Shown: positions 1 through 9,469 of the stretch, one piece after another
How positions within the stretch are numbered: the stretch's first letter is position 1
Layout of the letters: each line of letters starts with the position of its first letter
Source: Streptomyces sp. T39
GTDB taxonomy: Bacteria; Actinomycetota; Actinomycetes; Streptomycetales; Streptomycetaceae
Reading direction: 5' to 3'
NCBI RefSeq assembly: GCF_008042045.1
Contig: NZ_RDBP01000012.1
Span: 3,143,146-3,205,464 of the forward strand
Length of the DNA: 62,319 bases
Made by a program: the position numbers and the translations under genes
Notes under the pieces: model-generated
Seen by the model: the letters and a program-made list of their open reading frames with translations, nothing else
The model's database searches: none
What the model was told of the DNA's origin: nothing

Positions 1-573
1 GGTGAACTCGTCGGCCTGCTTGGGCAGGACCCGGACGGCCAGTTCCTCGTTGGACAGGTCTGCTCCGGTGAGCTCCTCGGTGCCCACTACGGCCACTGCT
101 TCGGCTGCGGCGGGGAGCAGCCCCACGGGCTGCACCTGGAGGCGCGGGCGCAGGACGGCGTGCGCGTGACGGCGGAGTTCACCGTCAAGCCGGCCCACCA
201 GGGGGCGCCCGGGCTGGCCCACGGCGGAGTCCTCGCCACGGCCCTGGACGAGACCCTCGGCTCGTTGAGCTGGCTGCTGCGTGTCATCGCCGTCACCGGC
301 AAGCTGGAGACCGACTTCGTGCGGCCCGTGCCCGTCGGCACCGTGCTGCACCTGGACGCCGAGGTCACCGCCGTCGCCGGGCGCAAGATCTACTCCTCGG
401 CCGTCGGCCGCATCGGCTCGCCCGACGGACCCGTGGCCGTGCGCGCGTCGGCGCTGTTCATCGAGGTCAAGGTCGACCACTTCATCGACAACGGCCGGCC
501 CGAGGAGATCCGGGCTGCCATGGCCGACCCGGACCAGGTGCGCCGTGCCCGCGCGTTCGAGGTGAACCCCTGA
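1..573 (+). CDS. PaaI-family hotdog thioesterase (start outside window)
   Basis: The frame is open from the first base, so the true start lies upstream; about 190 codons are visible. The motif HCFGCGGEQPHGL near visible residue 35 and GLAHGGVLATALDE near residues 70-84 are typical of PaaI-type hotdog thioesterases, which hydrolyse acyl-CoA esters; the acidic residue after the AHGG loop is the usual catalytic position. The stop TGA overlaps the dut start in a TGATG, so the two are probably translated together. The substrate cannot be told. A first ATG-like start at base 160 would cut off the conserved CFGC motif and is unlikely. Confidence 0.8.
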   Translation, partial: GELVGLLGQDPDGQFLVGQVCSGELLGAHYGHCFGCGGEQPHGLHLEARAQDGVRVTAEFTVKPAHQGAPGLAHGGVLATALDETLGSLSWLLRVIAVTGKLETDFVRPVPVGTVLHLDAEVTAVAGRKIYSSAVGRIGSPDGPVAVRASALFIEVKVDHFIDNGRPEEIRAAMADPDQVRRARAFEVNP

Positions 574-1085
574 TGCGCGAGCCCGTCGACGTGCTGATCC
601 GCCGCGTGGACCCCGAGGTCCCCCTGCCGTCCTACGGTCACCCCGGCGACGCGGGGGCCGACCTCATGACGTGCGAGGCCGCCGAACTGGCGCCCGGCGA
701 GCGTGCCGTGCTGCCGACCGGCGTCTCCATCGCCCTGCCCGACGGGTACGCGGCGTTCGTGCATCCCCGCTCGGGTCTCGCGGCCCGCTGCGGAGTGGCA
801 CTCGTGAATGCCCCAGGGACGGTTGATGCCGGGTACCGTGGGGAGATCAAGGTGATCGTGGTCAACCTCGACCCGCGCGAGAGCGTGCGGTTCGAACGGT
901 TCGACCGGATTGCCCAACTGGTCGTCCAGCAGGTCGAGAAGGTGCGCTTCCACGAGGTGGCGGAGCTTCCCGGCTCCGCGCGGGCCGAGGGGGGCTTCGG
1001 GTCCACCGGCGGTCATGCCGCCGTGGACGGCTCTACGGGTGGGAATCGATACGCTTCGGTCGTATCCGACCGGGAAGGACAGTGA
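573..1085 (+). CDS. dut: dUTP diphosphatase
   Basis: This 170-residue protein hydrolyses dUTP to dUMP and pyrophosphate, keeping uracil out of DNA and supplying dTMP synthesis. Trimeric dUTPase motifs are visible in order: HPGDAGADL, HPRSGLAARCGVALVN, the uracil-binding hairpin NAPGTVDAGYRGEIKV with its catalytic Asp, and the C-terminal P-loop-like GGFGSTGG arm. The ATG shares its A with the upstream stop (TGATG). DUF3710 begins one base after the stop, so this is a three-gene run. The 20 residues after the GFGSTGG arm are a little longer than usual. Cytosolic. Confidence 0.95.
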   Translation: MREPVDVLIRRVDPEVPLPSYGHPGDAGADLMTCEAAELAPGERAVLPTGVSIALPDGYAAFVHPRSGLAARCGVALVNAPGTVDAGYRGEIKVIVVNLDPRESVRFERFDRIAQLVVQQVEKVRFHEVAELPGSARAEGGFGSTGGHAAVDGSTGGNRYASVVSDREGQ

Positions 1086-1086
1086 C

Positions 1087-1860
1087 GTGTTCGGACGTCG
1101 CAAGAAGAGTGGTTCCGCCGGGGACGCGGCGGACGCAACGGGCGAGGCCGAGCGAGTCGCCGACGAGTCTGCCGAGCTCGGCACGGAGGCCGGGGAATCC
1201 CGTCGGGTGAACCTCCCGCCGGCCCCGCGGCCCGACGGCCCCTGGGACGCCTCCGAGGTCTCCCGGCCCGGCGAGGGCCGCGTCGACCTGGGCGGCATGT
1301 TCGTGCCCGGGGTCGAGGGCATGGAGCTGCGGGTCGAGGTCGCCGGCGACGCGATCGTCGCGGCCACGGTCGTGCTGCGCGACAGCGCCGTACAGCTGCA
1401 GGCCTTCGCGGCGCCCAAGAAGGAAGGCATCTGGGGCGAGGTCCGCGAGGAGATCGCCGCCGGCATCACCCAGCAGGGCGGCATCATCGACGAGGTCGAG
1501 GGCCCGCTCGGCTGGGAGCTGCGGGCGCAGGTGCCCGTGCAGCTGCCCGACGGCAAGGGCGGCGTACAGCTGGTGCGCTTCGTCGGCGTCGACGGCCCCC
1601 GCTGGTTCCTGCGCGGAGTGATCTCCGGCCAGGGCGCGGTGCAGCCGCAGGCGGCCGGGCTGCTGGAGCAGATCTTCCGCGACACCGTCGTGGTGCGCGG
1701 CGACGGCCCGATGGCGCCGCGCGACCCGATCGTCCTCAAGCTGCCGGACGACGCGCAGATGGTGCCCGAGGGCGTCCAGCAGACCGAGCAGGAGGGCTCC
1801 CGGTTCTCCGGGGGCATGGGCCAGCTCCAGCGCGGCCCGGAGATCACCGAGGTCCGCTGA
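1087..1860 (+). CDS. DUF3710 family protein
   Basis: A 257-residue actinobacterial conserved protein of unknown function, routinely found downstream of dut in this group. It starts at GTG (VFGRRKKSG), one base after the dut stop. The N-terminal 35 residues are charged and low in complexity; the body contains MELRVEVAGDAIVAATV and the repeated GPLGWELRAQVP / DGPRWFLRGV pattern of the family. No signal peptide or membrane segment is seen. The role is unknown; its position suggests a link to nucleotide or DNA metabolism only by association. A strong terminator follows. Confidence 0.85.
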   Translation: MFGRRKKSGSAGDAADATGEAERVADESAELGTEAGESRRVNLPPAPRPDGPWDASEVSRPGEGRVDLGGMFVPGVEGMELRVEVAGDAIVAATVVLRDSAVQLQAFAAPKKEGIWGEVREEIAAGITQQGGIIDEVEGPLGWELRAQVPVQLPDGKGGVQLVRFVGVDGPRWFLRGVISGQGAVQPQAAGLLEQIFRDTVVVRGDGPMAPRDPIVLKLPDDAQMVPEGVQQTEQEGSRFSGGMGQLQRGPEITEVR

Positions 1861-1892
1861 CCGATCCACGGCCGGCCCCGGGGCCGGCCACC

Positions 1893-1938
1893 ACGGCGGG
1901 CGGGGCGCACCCGATCACGGGCGCGCCCCGCCCGCCGT
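1893..1938 (+). terminator. Rho-independent-type hairpin after DUF3710
   Basis: A perfect 16-bp stem (1893-1908 with 1923-1938) and a 14-nt loop end the thioesterase-dut-DUF3710 run. A shorter GC palindrome precedes it at about 1869-1889. No U-tract is present, as is usual in Streptomyces. Confidence 0.75.
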
Positions 1939-1970
1939 CGTGTGCCGTCCCGTCGCGTGCCGTCCGCCCC

Positions 1971-2091
1971 TGACCGGCGCCGGGTGCTGCGTCCCCGTCC
2001 GGTGCCGGGCCCTGTGCACCTCACCGGCGCCGGGTGCTGCGCGCCCTGACCGGTGCCGGGCCCTGTGCACCTGACCGTGCCGGGTGCTGCA
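1971..2091. repeat. Intergenic imperfect tandem repeat, about 50-bp unit
   Basis: The blocks ACCGGCGCCGGGTGCTGCG (1973, 2023, degenerate at 2074) and CGGTGCCGGGCCCTGTGCAC (2000, 2051) alternate with a period of about 50 bp, giving roughly two and a half copies between DUF3710 and the ABC ATPase. No gene is seen in 1861-2199; a possible -10 (TACTGT, 2132) lies just after the repeat. Function unknown. Confidence 0.7.
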
Positions 2092-2199
2092 CGCTCCCCT
2101 GACCGTTGCCCGGCCGCATGGCCCCTGCACATACTGTGGCCACACCGATCCGGCACGCACCGCCGGCGCAGGGCGCCGGTAGCTATGGGGGGACTCGGC

Positions 2200-2928
2200 A
2201 TGACCGAGAGCAACAGCGAGCACGCAGGCACCGCCGTCATGGAACCGGGCGACGGCCCGATGGTGCGGGTGAGCGGCCTGCGCCGGTCCTTCGGCAGCGG
2301 GGCCGCGGCCGTGCACGCACTGCGCGGGGTCTCCTTCGAGATACCCCGCGGCGAACTCGTCGCCCTCAAGGGCCGGTCCGGCTCCGGCAAGACCACCCTG
2401 CTGAACCTGGTCGGCGGCCTGGACTCACCGGACGGCGGAAGCATCACCGTCGACGGCACGGAGCTCGCCGGCCTCGGCGAGAAGGGCCTCCTGGAGCTGC
2501 GCCGCGACCGCATCGGCTTCATCTTCCAGTCCTTCGGCCTGATCCCGATCCTCAGCGCCGCGGAGAACGTCGGCGTCCCGCTGCGCCTGCGCAGGACGGA
2601 GCCGCGCGTGCGCGAGGAGAGGGTCGCGCTGATGCTCGCCCTCGTCGGCCTCGCCGACCACGCGGCCCAGCGGCCCGGCGAGCTCTCCGGAGGGCAGCAG
2701 CAGCGCGTCGCCATCGCCCGCGCGCTGGCCAACCGCCCCGCCCTGCTGATCGCCGACGAGCCGACCGGGCAGCTCGACGCCGAGACCGGCGTCGCCGTGA
2801 TGGAACTCCTGCGTGCCGTCGTCCGCAGCGAGGGCGTCACCGCCCTGGTCGCCACCCATGACGCCCAGCTGCTGGACCTGGCCGACCGTGTCCTGGAACT
2901 GCGCGACGGCGAGATCGTCGAGCACTGA
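2200..2928 (+). CDS. MacB/LolD-type ABC transporter ATP-binding protein
   Basis: A 242-residue ABC ATPase. Walker A GRSGSGKTTL, Q-loop FIFQSFGLIP, signature LSGGQQQRVAIARAL, Walker B ALLIADEPTG and H-loop VATHD are all intact, so it should hydrolyse ATP. The FQSFGLIPILSAAENV segment and length fit the MacB/LolD group that drives FtsX-like permeases. No permease gene lies next to it, so it must work with a partner elsewhere. The start at 2200 is preferred over ATG 2185 because GGGGGGA sits 7 nt ahead of it. A possible -10 (TACTGT) lies at 2132. Confidence 0.9.
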   Translation: MTESNSEHAGTAVMEPGDGPMVRVSGLRRSFGSGAAAVHALRGVSFEIPRGELVALKGRSGSGKTTLLNLVGGLDSPDGGSITVDGTELAGLGEKGLLELRRDRIGFIFQSFGLIPILSAAENVGVPLRLRRTEPRVREERVALMLALVGLADHAAQRPGELSGGQQQRVAIARALANRPALLIADEPTGQLDAETGVAVMELLRAVVRSEGVTALVATHDAQLLDLADRVLELRDGEIVEH

Positions 2929-3280
2929 CCGCACGGGAGAGCCCGCGGGCCCGCACCCGCGCCTGCTTTCGGGCGCGCCTGCTCCCGGCCGCACCCGCTC
3001 CCGGCCGCGCCCGTTGCCGGGAACGCCCGCACCCGGAGGTGCCCCCCGCCCACGCCACGTCCGTGCCCTGACGTCGCCCCCGCCCCCGCACGTCCCCGCC
3101 GCGCCCCCTCCCCGTGACCGGCGCCTCGCGGCGCGGGCCCGTGGCGTCAGAATCCCGTCAATACGGACCCCCGAGGGCCCTCGGGGCCCGTGCCGGGCCC
3201 GCCGCGGACGTAGGGTCGACGCTGCGCGCGGCGGCCGGGAGCCGCCGGACGGCGCGCGGGACAGAGACGACAATGAGGCC
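2929..3280 (+). promoter_or_regulatory. Upstream region of kdpD with TAGGGT -10 box
   Basis: This 352-bp gap is very GC-rich and holds no credible gene. A Streptomyces-like -10 hexamer TAGGGT at 3211-3216 lies 65 bp before the kdpD ATG. A CCCGAGGGCCCTCGGG palindrome lies at about 3171-3186. No kdpFABC structural genes are adjacent. Confidence 0.45.
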
Positions 3281-6034
3281 ATGGGACGCGGCAAGCTTCG
3301 GATCTATTTGGGCGCGGCGCCCGGAGTCGGCAAGACCTACGCGATGCTCTCCGAGGCGCACCGGCGTGCCGAGCGCGGCACGGACTGCGTCGTCGGGTAC
3401 GTGGAGCACCACGGCCGGCCCCGCACCGAGGTGCTGCTGCACGGGCTGGAACAGGTACGGCGCCAGGAGCTGACGCACCGGGGCGCGCACTTCACGGAGA
3501 TGGACGTCGACGCCGTCCTCGCCCGGGGACCCGCCGTCGCGCTCGTCGACGAGCTCGCCCACACCAACGTCCCCGGCTCGCGCAACGCCAAGCGGTGGCA
3601 GGACGTCGAGGAACTCCTCGCCGCCGGCATCGACGTCATATCGACCGTCAACATCCAGCACCTCGAATCACTCGGCGACGTGGTCCACTCGATCACCGGC
3701 GTCCGGCAGCGGGAGACGGTGCCCGACGAGGTGGTCCGCCGGGCCGACCAGATCGAACTCGTCGACATGGCGCCGCAGGCGCTGCGCCGCCGGATGGCGC
3801 ACGGCAACATCTACCAGCCGGACAAGGTGGACGCCGCCCTGTCCAACTACTTCCGCCCCGGCAACCTCACCGCCCTGCGCGAGCTGGCCCTGCTCTGGCT
3901 CGCCGACCGGGTCGACGAGTACCTCCAGCAGTACCGGGGCGAGCACAACATCCGCTCGACCTGGCAGGCGCGGGAGCGGATCGTCGTCGGCCTCACCGGC
4001 GGCCCCGAGGGCCGCACGCTGATCCGGCGGGCCGCGCGGATGGCGGCGAAGGGCGCGGGCGGCGAGATCCTCGCCGTGTACATCGCCCGCAGCGACGGGC
4101 TGACCTCGGCGTCCCCGAAGGAACTGACCGTCCAGCGCACCCTCGTCGAGGACCTCGGGGGCACCTTCCACCACGTCATCGGCGATGACATACCGGCCTC
4201 GCTGCTCGACTTCGCACGCGGTGTGAACGCCACCCAGATCGTCCTCGGCTCCAGCCGCCGCCGCTCCTGGCAGTACCTCTTCGGCCCCGGCGTGGGCGCG
4301 ACGGTGGCCCGCGACTCGGGCCCCGACCTCGACGTCCACATCGTCACCCACGACGAGGCGGGCAAGGGCCGCGGCCTGCCCGGGAACCGCGGCGCCCGGA
4401 TCGGCCGCAGCCGCACGATCGCGGCCTGGCTCGTGGGCGTGGCCGCGCCCGTGCTGCTCACCCTGGTGCTGCTGAGCGTCGAGGACGGGCCGGGACTCGC
4501 CAACGACGTCCTGCTGTTCCTCTTCCTGACCGTGCTGGCCGCGCTGCTGGGCGGTCTGCGGCCCGCGCTCGCCTCCGCCGCCGTGGGGTCCCTGCTGCTG
4601 AACTACTACTTCACCCCGCCCCGCCACACCCTCGACATCGCCGAACCGCAGAACCTCGTGGCCCTGGTGATCTTCTTCGCCGTCGCGGTGGCCGTCGCGT
4701 CCGTCGTGGACCTGGCCGCCCGCCGCACCCACCAGGCGGCCCGCCTGCGCGCCGAGTCGGAGATCCTGTCCTTCCTCGCCGGCAGCGTGCTGCGCGGCGA
4801 GACGGCGCTCGACGCCCTGCTGGAACGGGTCCGCGAGACGTTCGCCATGGAGTCGGTCGCCCTGCTGGAGCGCGCCGGCGACGTCGACCCGTGGACCTGC
4901 ACCGCGAGCGTCGGCCCCGCCCCCGCCGCCCGCCCCGACGACGCCGACGTGGACATGCCGGTGGGCGACCACATGGCGCTCGCGCTGTCGGGCCGGGTGC
5001 TGCCCGCCGAGGACCGCCGGGTGCTCGCCGCGTTCGCCGCGCAGGCGGCCGTCGTCCTCGACCGGCAGCGGCTGGTGGGGGAGGCGGAGTCGGCCCGCGC
5101 GCTCGCGGAGGGCAACCGCATACGGACCGCGCTGCTCGCCGCCGTCAGCCACGACCTGCGCACCCCGCTGGCCGGCATCAAGGCCGCCGTCACCTCGCTC
5201 CGCTCCGACGACGTCGCCTGGTCCGAGGAGGACGAGGCCGAACTCCTCGCGGGCATCGAGGAGGGCGCCGACCGGCTCGACCACCTGGTCGGCAACCTCC
5301 TCGACATGTCCCGGCTCCAGACGGGCACGGTCACCCCGCTGATCCGCCAGACCAGCCTCGACGAGGTCATCCCGCTCGCCCTCGCGGGCGTCCCGCCGGA
5401 GAGCGTCGGCCTCGACATCCCCGAGACGCTGCCCATGGTGGCCGTGGACCGGGGCCTGCTGGAGCGGGCCGTCGCCAACATCGTCGAGAACGCGGTCAAG
5501 TACTCCCCCGACGGCACCCCGGTCGTCGTCGCGGCCAGCACACTCGGCGACCGGGTCGAACTGCGCGTGGTGGACCGCGGCGGCGGTGTCCCCGACGACG
5601 CCAAGGAACGGATCTTCGAACCGTTCCAGCGGGTCGGGGACGCACCGCGCGGCGCGGGCGTCGGCCTGGGGCTCGCGGTGGCGCGCGGCTTCGTCGAGGC
5701 CATGGGCGGCACGCTCAGCGCCGAGGACACCCCGGGCGGCGGCATGACGATGGTCCTGACCCTGGGCGCGTCGCCCGGGGTGTCCTCGGCGCTGAGCGTG
5801 CCGCCCATGGCCTCGACGAAGCCGCGCGCCACCGCGAGCCCCAGGCCGACGCCCGCGCCGCGCGGTGCGTCCCCGACCCGCTGGAACGGTTCGAAGATCC
5901 GTTCCTTGGCGTCGTCGGGGACACCGCCGCCGCGGTCCACCACGCGCAGTTCGACCCGGTCGCCGAGGGACCGGGCGACGCGCCCAGGGTCAGGACCATC
6001 GTCATGCCGCCGCCCGGGGTGTCCTCGGCGCTGA
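3281..6034 (+). CDS. kdpD: Sensor histidine kinase KdpD with an aberrant C-terminal tail
   Basis: KdpD senses low potassium or turgor and phosphorylates KdpE. Visible parts are the N-terminal KdpD domain (Walker A GAAPGVGKT, residues 11-19; VDELAHTN), a universal-stress-like domain (about 225-350), a four-helix DUF4118 membrane domain (about 380-480), a GAF-like stretch, HisKA with phospho-acceptor His624 in AVSHDLRTPL, and HATPase motifs ENAVKYSP, DRGGGVPD and GLGLAVARGF. Native sequence runs to about residue 833, base 5778. The last 85 or so residues read through an inverted copy of the gene's own 3' end, so the true C-terminus is lost or misassembled. The tail lies after the catalytic core. 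kdpE follows; no kdpFABC lies in the window. Confidence 0.85.
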   Translation: MGRGKLRIYLGAAPGVGKTYAMLSEAHRRAERGTDCVVGYVEHHGRPRTEVLLHGLEQVRRQELTHRGAHFTEMDVDAVLARGPAVALVDELAHTNVPGSRNAKRWQDVEELLAAGIDVISTVNIQHLESLGDVVHSITGVRQRETVPDEVVRRADQIELVDMAPQALRRRMAHGNIYQPDKVDAALSNYFRPGNLTALRELALLWLADRVDEYLQQYRGEHNIRSTWQARERIVVGLTGGPEGRTLIRRAARMAAKGAGGEILAVYIARSDGLTSASPKELTVQRTLVEDLGGTFHHVIGDDIPASLLDFARGVNATQIVLGSSRRRSWQYLFGPGVGATVARDSGPDLDVHIVTHDEAGKGRGLPGNRGARIGRSRTIAAWLVGVAAPVLLTLVLLSVEDGPGLANDVLLFLFLTVLAALLGGLRPALASAAVGSLLLNYYFTPPRHTLDIAEPQNLVALVIFFAVAVAVASVVDLAARRTHQAARLRAESEILSFLAGSVLRGETALDALLERVRETFAMESVALLERAGDVDPWTCTASVGPAPAARPDDADVDMPVGDHMALALSGRVLPAEDRRVLAAFAAQAAVVLDRQRLVGEAESARALAEGNRIRTALLAAVSHDLRTPLAGIKAAVTSLRSDDVAWSEEDEAELLAGIEEGADRLDHLVGNLLDMSRLQTGTVTPLIRQTSLDEVIPLALAGVPPESVGLDIPETLPMVAVDRGLLERAVANIVENAVKYSPDGTPVVVAASTLGDRVELRVVDRGGGVPDDAKERIFEPFQRVGDAPRGAGVGLGLAVARGFVEAMGGTLSAEDTPGGGMTMVLTLGASPGVSSALSVPPMASTKPRATASPRPTPAPRGASPTRWNGSKIRSLASSGTPPPRSTTRSSTRSPRDRATRPGSGPSSCRRPGCPRR

Positions 6035-6093
6035 GCGTGCCGCCCATGGCCTCGACGAAGCCGCGCGCCACCGCGAGCCCCAGGCCGACGCCC
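5543..6093. repeat. Double inverted duplication of the kdpD 3' end
   Basis: Bases 5772-5967 are the reverse complement of 5543-5738 (about 196 bp, no mismatch seen). Bases 5971-6093 are the reverse complement of 5656-5778 (123 bp). The two inverted copies are therefore direct repeats of each other (about 5772-5854 and 6011-6093). The first turn-around sits on the self-complementary hexamer CCCGGG, present at both 5731-5736 and 5774-5779. This looks like two template switches, in the cell or during library preparation and assembly. Confidence 0.9.
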
Positions 6094-6161
6094 CCGCGGG
6101 CCCTGCCCGGCCCCGGCCCACTCCACAGTCCCATCCAGCACGGCAGAAAGGCGGACCGGTC

Positions 6162-6848
<687 letters not shown>

Positions 6849-6881
6849 TGCGCCGTCGAGAGGGGCCGGTACGCTTTCCGT

Positions 6882-7307
6882 ATGAGTGCAACACCCCGCT
6901 CCGAGAAGGCGGCGCGCGACGAGAGGGCGGCCCGACCGGCCGGCCGCTTCCGCCGCATGTTCGACCGGCTCGCCTCCTCCCAGGAGGCCCTCGAGTCGGA
7001 GGAGCTCCAGGAGGACACGCAGGCTTCCGGATGCACCCGGATCTGCGACTGCGACGACCGCGCGATCGTCCGCGTCACTGGTACCTTGCGCACGGTGACC
7101 CTGCGGCCGCGGGCCGGGGTGCCGGCGCTGGAGGCGGAGCTCTTCGACGGCACGGCCCCGCTGGACGTCGTCTGGCTCGGCCGCCGGTCCATCGTCGGCA
7201 TCGAGCCCGGACGCCGGCTGATCGCCTCGGGCCGGATCTCGATGAGCCACGGCCGCCGGGTGCTGTTCAATCCCAAATACGAACTCCGACCGCTCGGACA
7301 GGAGTAG
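6882..7307 (+). CDS. OB-fold nucleic-acid-binding domain protein
   Basis: A 141-residue protein. A charged N-terminal tail (residues 1-45) precedes a Cys pair in SGCTRICDCDDRAIV and an OB-fold-like core, IVRVTGTLRTVTLRP to LIASGRISMSHGRRVLFNP. Short OB-fold proteins of this type sit beside DUF3159 and TrkA genes in actinobacteria and have no assigned biochemical role. It starts 33 bp after kdpE and ends 3 bp before the DUF3159 start, which suggests cotranscription. Cytosolic; binding to RNA or DNA is inferred only from the fold. Confidence 0.8.
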   Translation: MSATPRSEKAARDERAARPAGRFRRMFDRLASSQEALESEELQEDTQASGCTRICDCDDRAIVRVTGTLRTVTLRPRAGVPALEAELFDGTAPLDVVWLGRRSIVGIEPGRRLIASGRISMSHGRRVLFNPKYELRPLGQE

Positions 7308-7310
7308 CCG

Positions 7311-8057
7311 GTGACGTCCGCAGACAAGCCGACCCAGACGACCGATGACCAGCAGCCCGGCGACGCGGCCGACTCCAGGGCCGTCACGGAGGCGGCGCTG
7401 TTCGAGGCGTTCGGCGGCGTGCGCGGCATGGTGGAGACGGTCCTGCCGGGCCTGCTCTTCGTCACGATCTACACCGTCAACAAAGACCTGCACATGTCCG
7501 CGATCGCCGCGATCGCGGTCTCGCTGGTACTGGTCGCCGTCCGGCTGATCCGCAAGGACACCGTCAAGCACGCCTTCAGCGGCGTCTTCGGCGTCGGCTT
7601 CGGCGTCGTCTTCGCGATGATGACCGGCGACGCCAAGGACTTCTACCTGCCCGGCATGCTCTACACGCTCGGCCTGGCGCTGGCGTACCTCGTCACCGCC
7701 GTCGCGGGCGTCCCCCTGATCGGGCTGATCCTCGGGCCGGTCTTCAAGGAGAACCTCTCCTGGCGCACCCGCAACCCCGGCCGCAAGCAGGCGTACACCA
7801 AGGCCAGCTACGCCTGGGGGCTGATCCTCCTCGCGAAGTGCGCGATCCTCTTCCCGCTCTACTGGTGGGCCGACACCACCCAGCTCGGCTGGGTGCTGGT
7901 CGCGCTCAAGATCCCGCCCTTCCTGCTGGCCGTCTGGCTGACCTGGGTCTTCCTCGCCAAGGCGCCGCCGCCGATCGACGTGTTCGCCGAGATGGAGGCC
8001 GAGGAGCGGGCCGAGGAGGCCCGCAAGGCCGCCGCCAAGCAGGACACCGTGCCGTAG
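7311..8057 (+). CDS. DUF3159 integral membrane protein
   Basis: A 248-residue membrane protein starting at GTG, with GGAG nine bases ahead. After a polar N-terminus (residues 1-35) there are about six hydrophobic segments, such as MVETVLPGLLFVTIYTV, AIAAIAVSLVLVAVRLI and LGLALAYLVTAVAGVPLIG, then a charged Lys/Glu-rich tail. The GVRGMVETVLPGLLFV opening is typical of DUF3159. Function is unknown; the fixed position between the OB-fold gene and trk genes suggests a role linked to ion homeostasis. A bidirectional terminator follows. Confidence 0.88.
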   Translation: MTSADKPTQTTDDQQPGDAADSRAVTEAALFEAFGGVRGMVETVLPGLLFVTIYTVNKDLHMSAIAAIAVSLVLVAVRLIRKDTVKHAFSGVFGVGFGVVFAMMTGDAKDFYLPGMLYTLGLALAYLVTAVAGVPLIGLILGPVFKENLSWRTRNPGRKQAYTKASYAWGLILLAKCAILFPLYWWADTTQLGWVLVALKIPPFLLAVWLTWVFLAKAPPPIDVFAEMEAEERAEEARKAAAKQDTVP

Positions 8058-8077
8058 GCGCGCCGTCCTCGCCGCGT

Positions 8078-8118
8078 ACGAAGGGGCCGGAACCGATCAC
8101 GGTTCCGGGCCCCTTCGT
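8078..8118. terminator. Bidirectional terminator between DUF3159 and trkA
   Basis: An 18-bp stem with one bulged base (8078-8095 with 8100-8118) and loop ATCA lies between convergent genes. It can serve both strands. Confidence 0.85.
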
Positions 8119-8132
8119 GCTCAGTGGCCCGC

Positions 8133-8801
8133 TCAGGACTCGCGGCGCACCGACAGCAGGTCCTCCAGCTGCTCCTCCCGGGCCTGCGCCGCGACGAAGA
8201 GCAGCTCGTCGCCGGCCTCCAGCGACTCCTCCACGCTCGGCGTCAGGACCCGGGACCCGCGGATGATCGTGACCAGCGAGGTGTCCTGGGGCCAGTCCAC
8301 CTCCCCGACCCGGGTGCCGGCGAGGGCCGACTCCGGCGGGAGGGTGAGCTCGACCAGGTTGGCGTCGCCGTGGCTGAAACGGAGCAGCCGGACGAGATCG
8401 CCGACACTCACCGCCTCCTCGACCAGCGCGGACATCAGCCGCGGCGTCGAGACGGCGACGTCCACGCCCCAGGACTCGTTGAAGAGCCACTCGTTCTTCG
8501 GGTTGTTCACCCGGGACACCACGCGCGGCACCCCGTACTCGGTCTTCGCGAGCAGCGAGACGACCAGGTTGACCTTGTCGTCGCCGGTCGCCGCGATCAC
8601 CACGTTGCACCGCTGCAGGGCGGCCTCGTCGAGCGAGGTGATCTCGCACGCGTCGGCCAGCAGCCACTCCGCCTGCGGCACCCGCTCCACCGAGATCGCG
8701 GTGGGCGCCTTGTCGATCAGGAGCACCTCGTGCCCGTTCTCCAGCAGCTCGGCGGCGATGGAACGACCCACCGCGCCGGCGCCCGCAATAGCGACCCGCA
8801 T
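8133..8801 (-). CDS. trkA: TrkA-family potassium uptake regulatory subunit (second)
   Basis: A 222-residue protein with an N-terminal Rossmann RCK domain (GAGAVGRSIAAELLENGHEV, acidic ribose-binding LLIDKAP) and a C-terminal TrkA-C domain (about residues 140-220). Such cytosolic subunits form rings that gate Trk/Ktr potassium channels in response to nucleotides. Its ATG shares the A of the upstream trkA stop (TGATG), so the two should be made together, like the CeoB-CeoC pair of mycobacteria. No TrkH/KtrB membrane subunit is in the window. Confidence 0.92.
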   Translation of the reverse strand: MRVAIAGAGAVGRSIAAELLENGHEVLLIDKAPTAISVERVPQAEWLLADACEITSLDEAALQRCNVVIAATGDDKVNLVVSLLAKTEYGVPRVVSRVNNPKNEWLFNESWGVDVAVSTPRLMSALVEEAVSVGDLVRLLRFSHGDANLVELTLPPESALAGTRVGEVDWPQDTSLVTIIRGSRVLTPSVEESLEAGDELLFVAAQAREEQLEDLLSVRRES

Positions 8802-9469
8802 CAGTTCCCGCCCTCCTCGGGGCCCTCGGCGAACGCCGCCTCGACCTTTCCGATCTCGTCCGTGCGCAGCATCACGTGCACGAGGTCGCCCTCCTGGAGC
8901 ACCGTCTGCGACGTCGGCAGGACCGCCTCGCCCAACCGGGTGAGGAACGCGACCCGCACACCGGTCTCCTCCTGGAGCCGGCTGATCTTGTGGCCGATCC
9001 ACGCCGGTGAGGTGTGCACCTCCGCCAGCTCGACCGTCCCGCTCGGATCCCGCCACAGCGGCTCCGCGCCCGACGGCAGGAGCCGGCGCAGCATCTGGTC
9101 CGCGGTCCAGCGGACCGTCGCGACCGTCGGGATGCCCAGACGCTGGTACACCTCGGCGCGGCGCGGGTCGTAGATGCGGGCGGCGACGTTCTCGATGCCG
9201 AACATCTCGCGGGCCACCCGGGCCGCGATGATGTTCGAGTTGTCCCCGCTGCTGACCGCCGCGAACGCGCCGGCCTCCTCGATGCCCGCCTCGCGCAGGG
9301 TGTCCTGGTCGAAGCCGACACCGGTGACGCGGCGACCGCCGAATCCCGATCCCAGGCGGCGGAAGGCCGTGGGGTCCCGGTCGACGACGGCGACCGTGTG
9401 CCCCTGCTGCTCCAGGGTCTGCGCGAGAGCGGCTCCCACTCGCCCGCACCCCATGATGACGATGTGCAC
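8801..9469 (-). CDS. trkA: TrkA-family potassium uptake regulatory subunit (first)
   Basis: A 222-residue RCK/TrkA protein, first of the pair. The N-terminal nucleotide-binding motif is GCGRVGAALAQTLEQQGHTV with acidic VVDRDPT; TrkA-C occupies the last 80 residues (VLPTSQTVLQEGDLVHVML). Both paralogues have the same length but differ in sequence, suggesting a hetero-oligomeric gating ring. It lies divergent from the KimA-like permease across 205 bp, so one control region could serve both potassium systems. Confidence 0.92.
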   Translation of the reverse strand: MHIVIMGCGRVGAALAQTLEQQGHTVAVVDRDPTAFRRLGSGFGGRRVTGVGFDQDTLREAGIEEAGAFAAVSSGDNSNIIAARVAREMFGIENVAARIYDPRRAEVYQRLGIPTVATVRWTADQMLRRLLPSGAEPLWRDPSGTVELAEVHTSPAWIGHKISRLQEETGVRVAFLTRLGEAVLPTSQTVLQEGDLVHVMLRTDEIGKVEAAFAEGPEEGGN

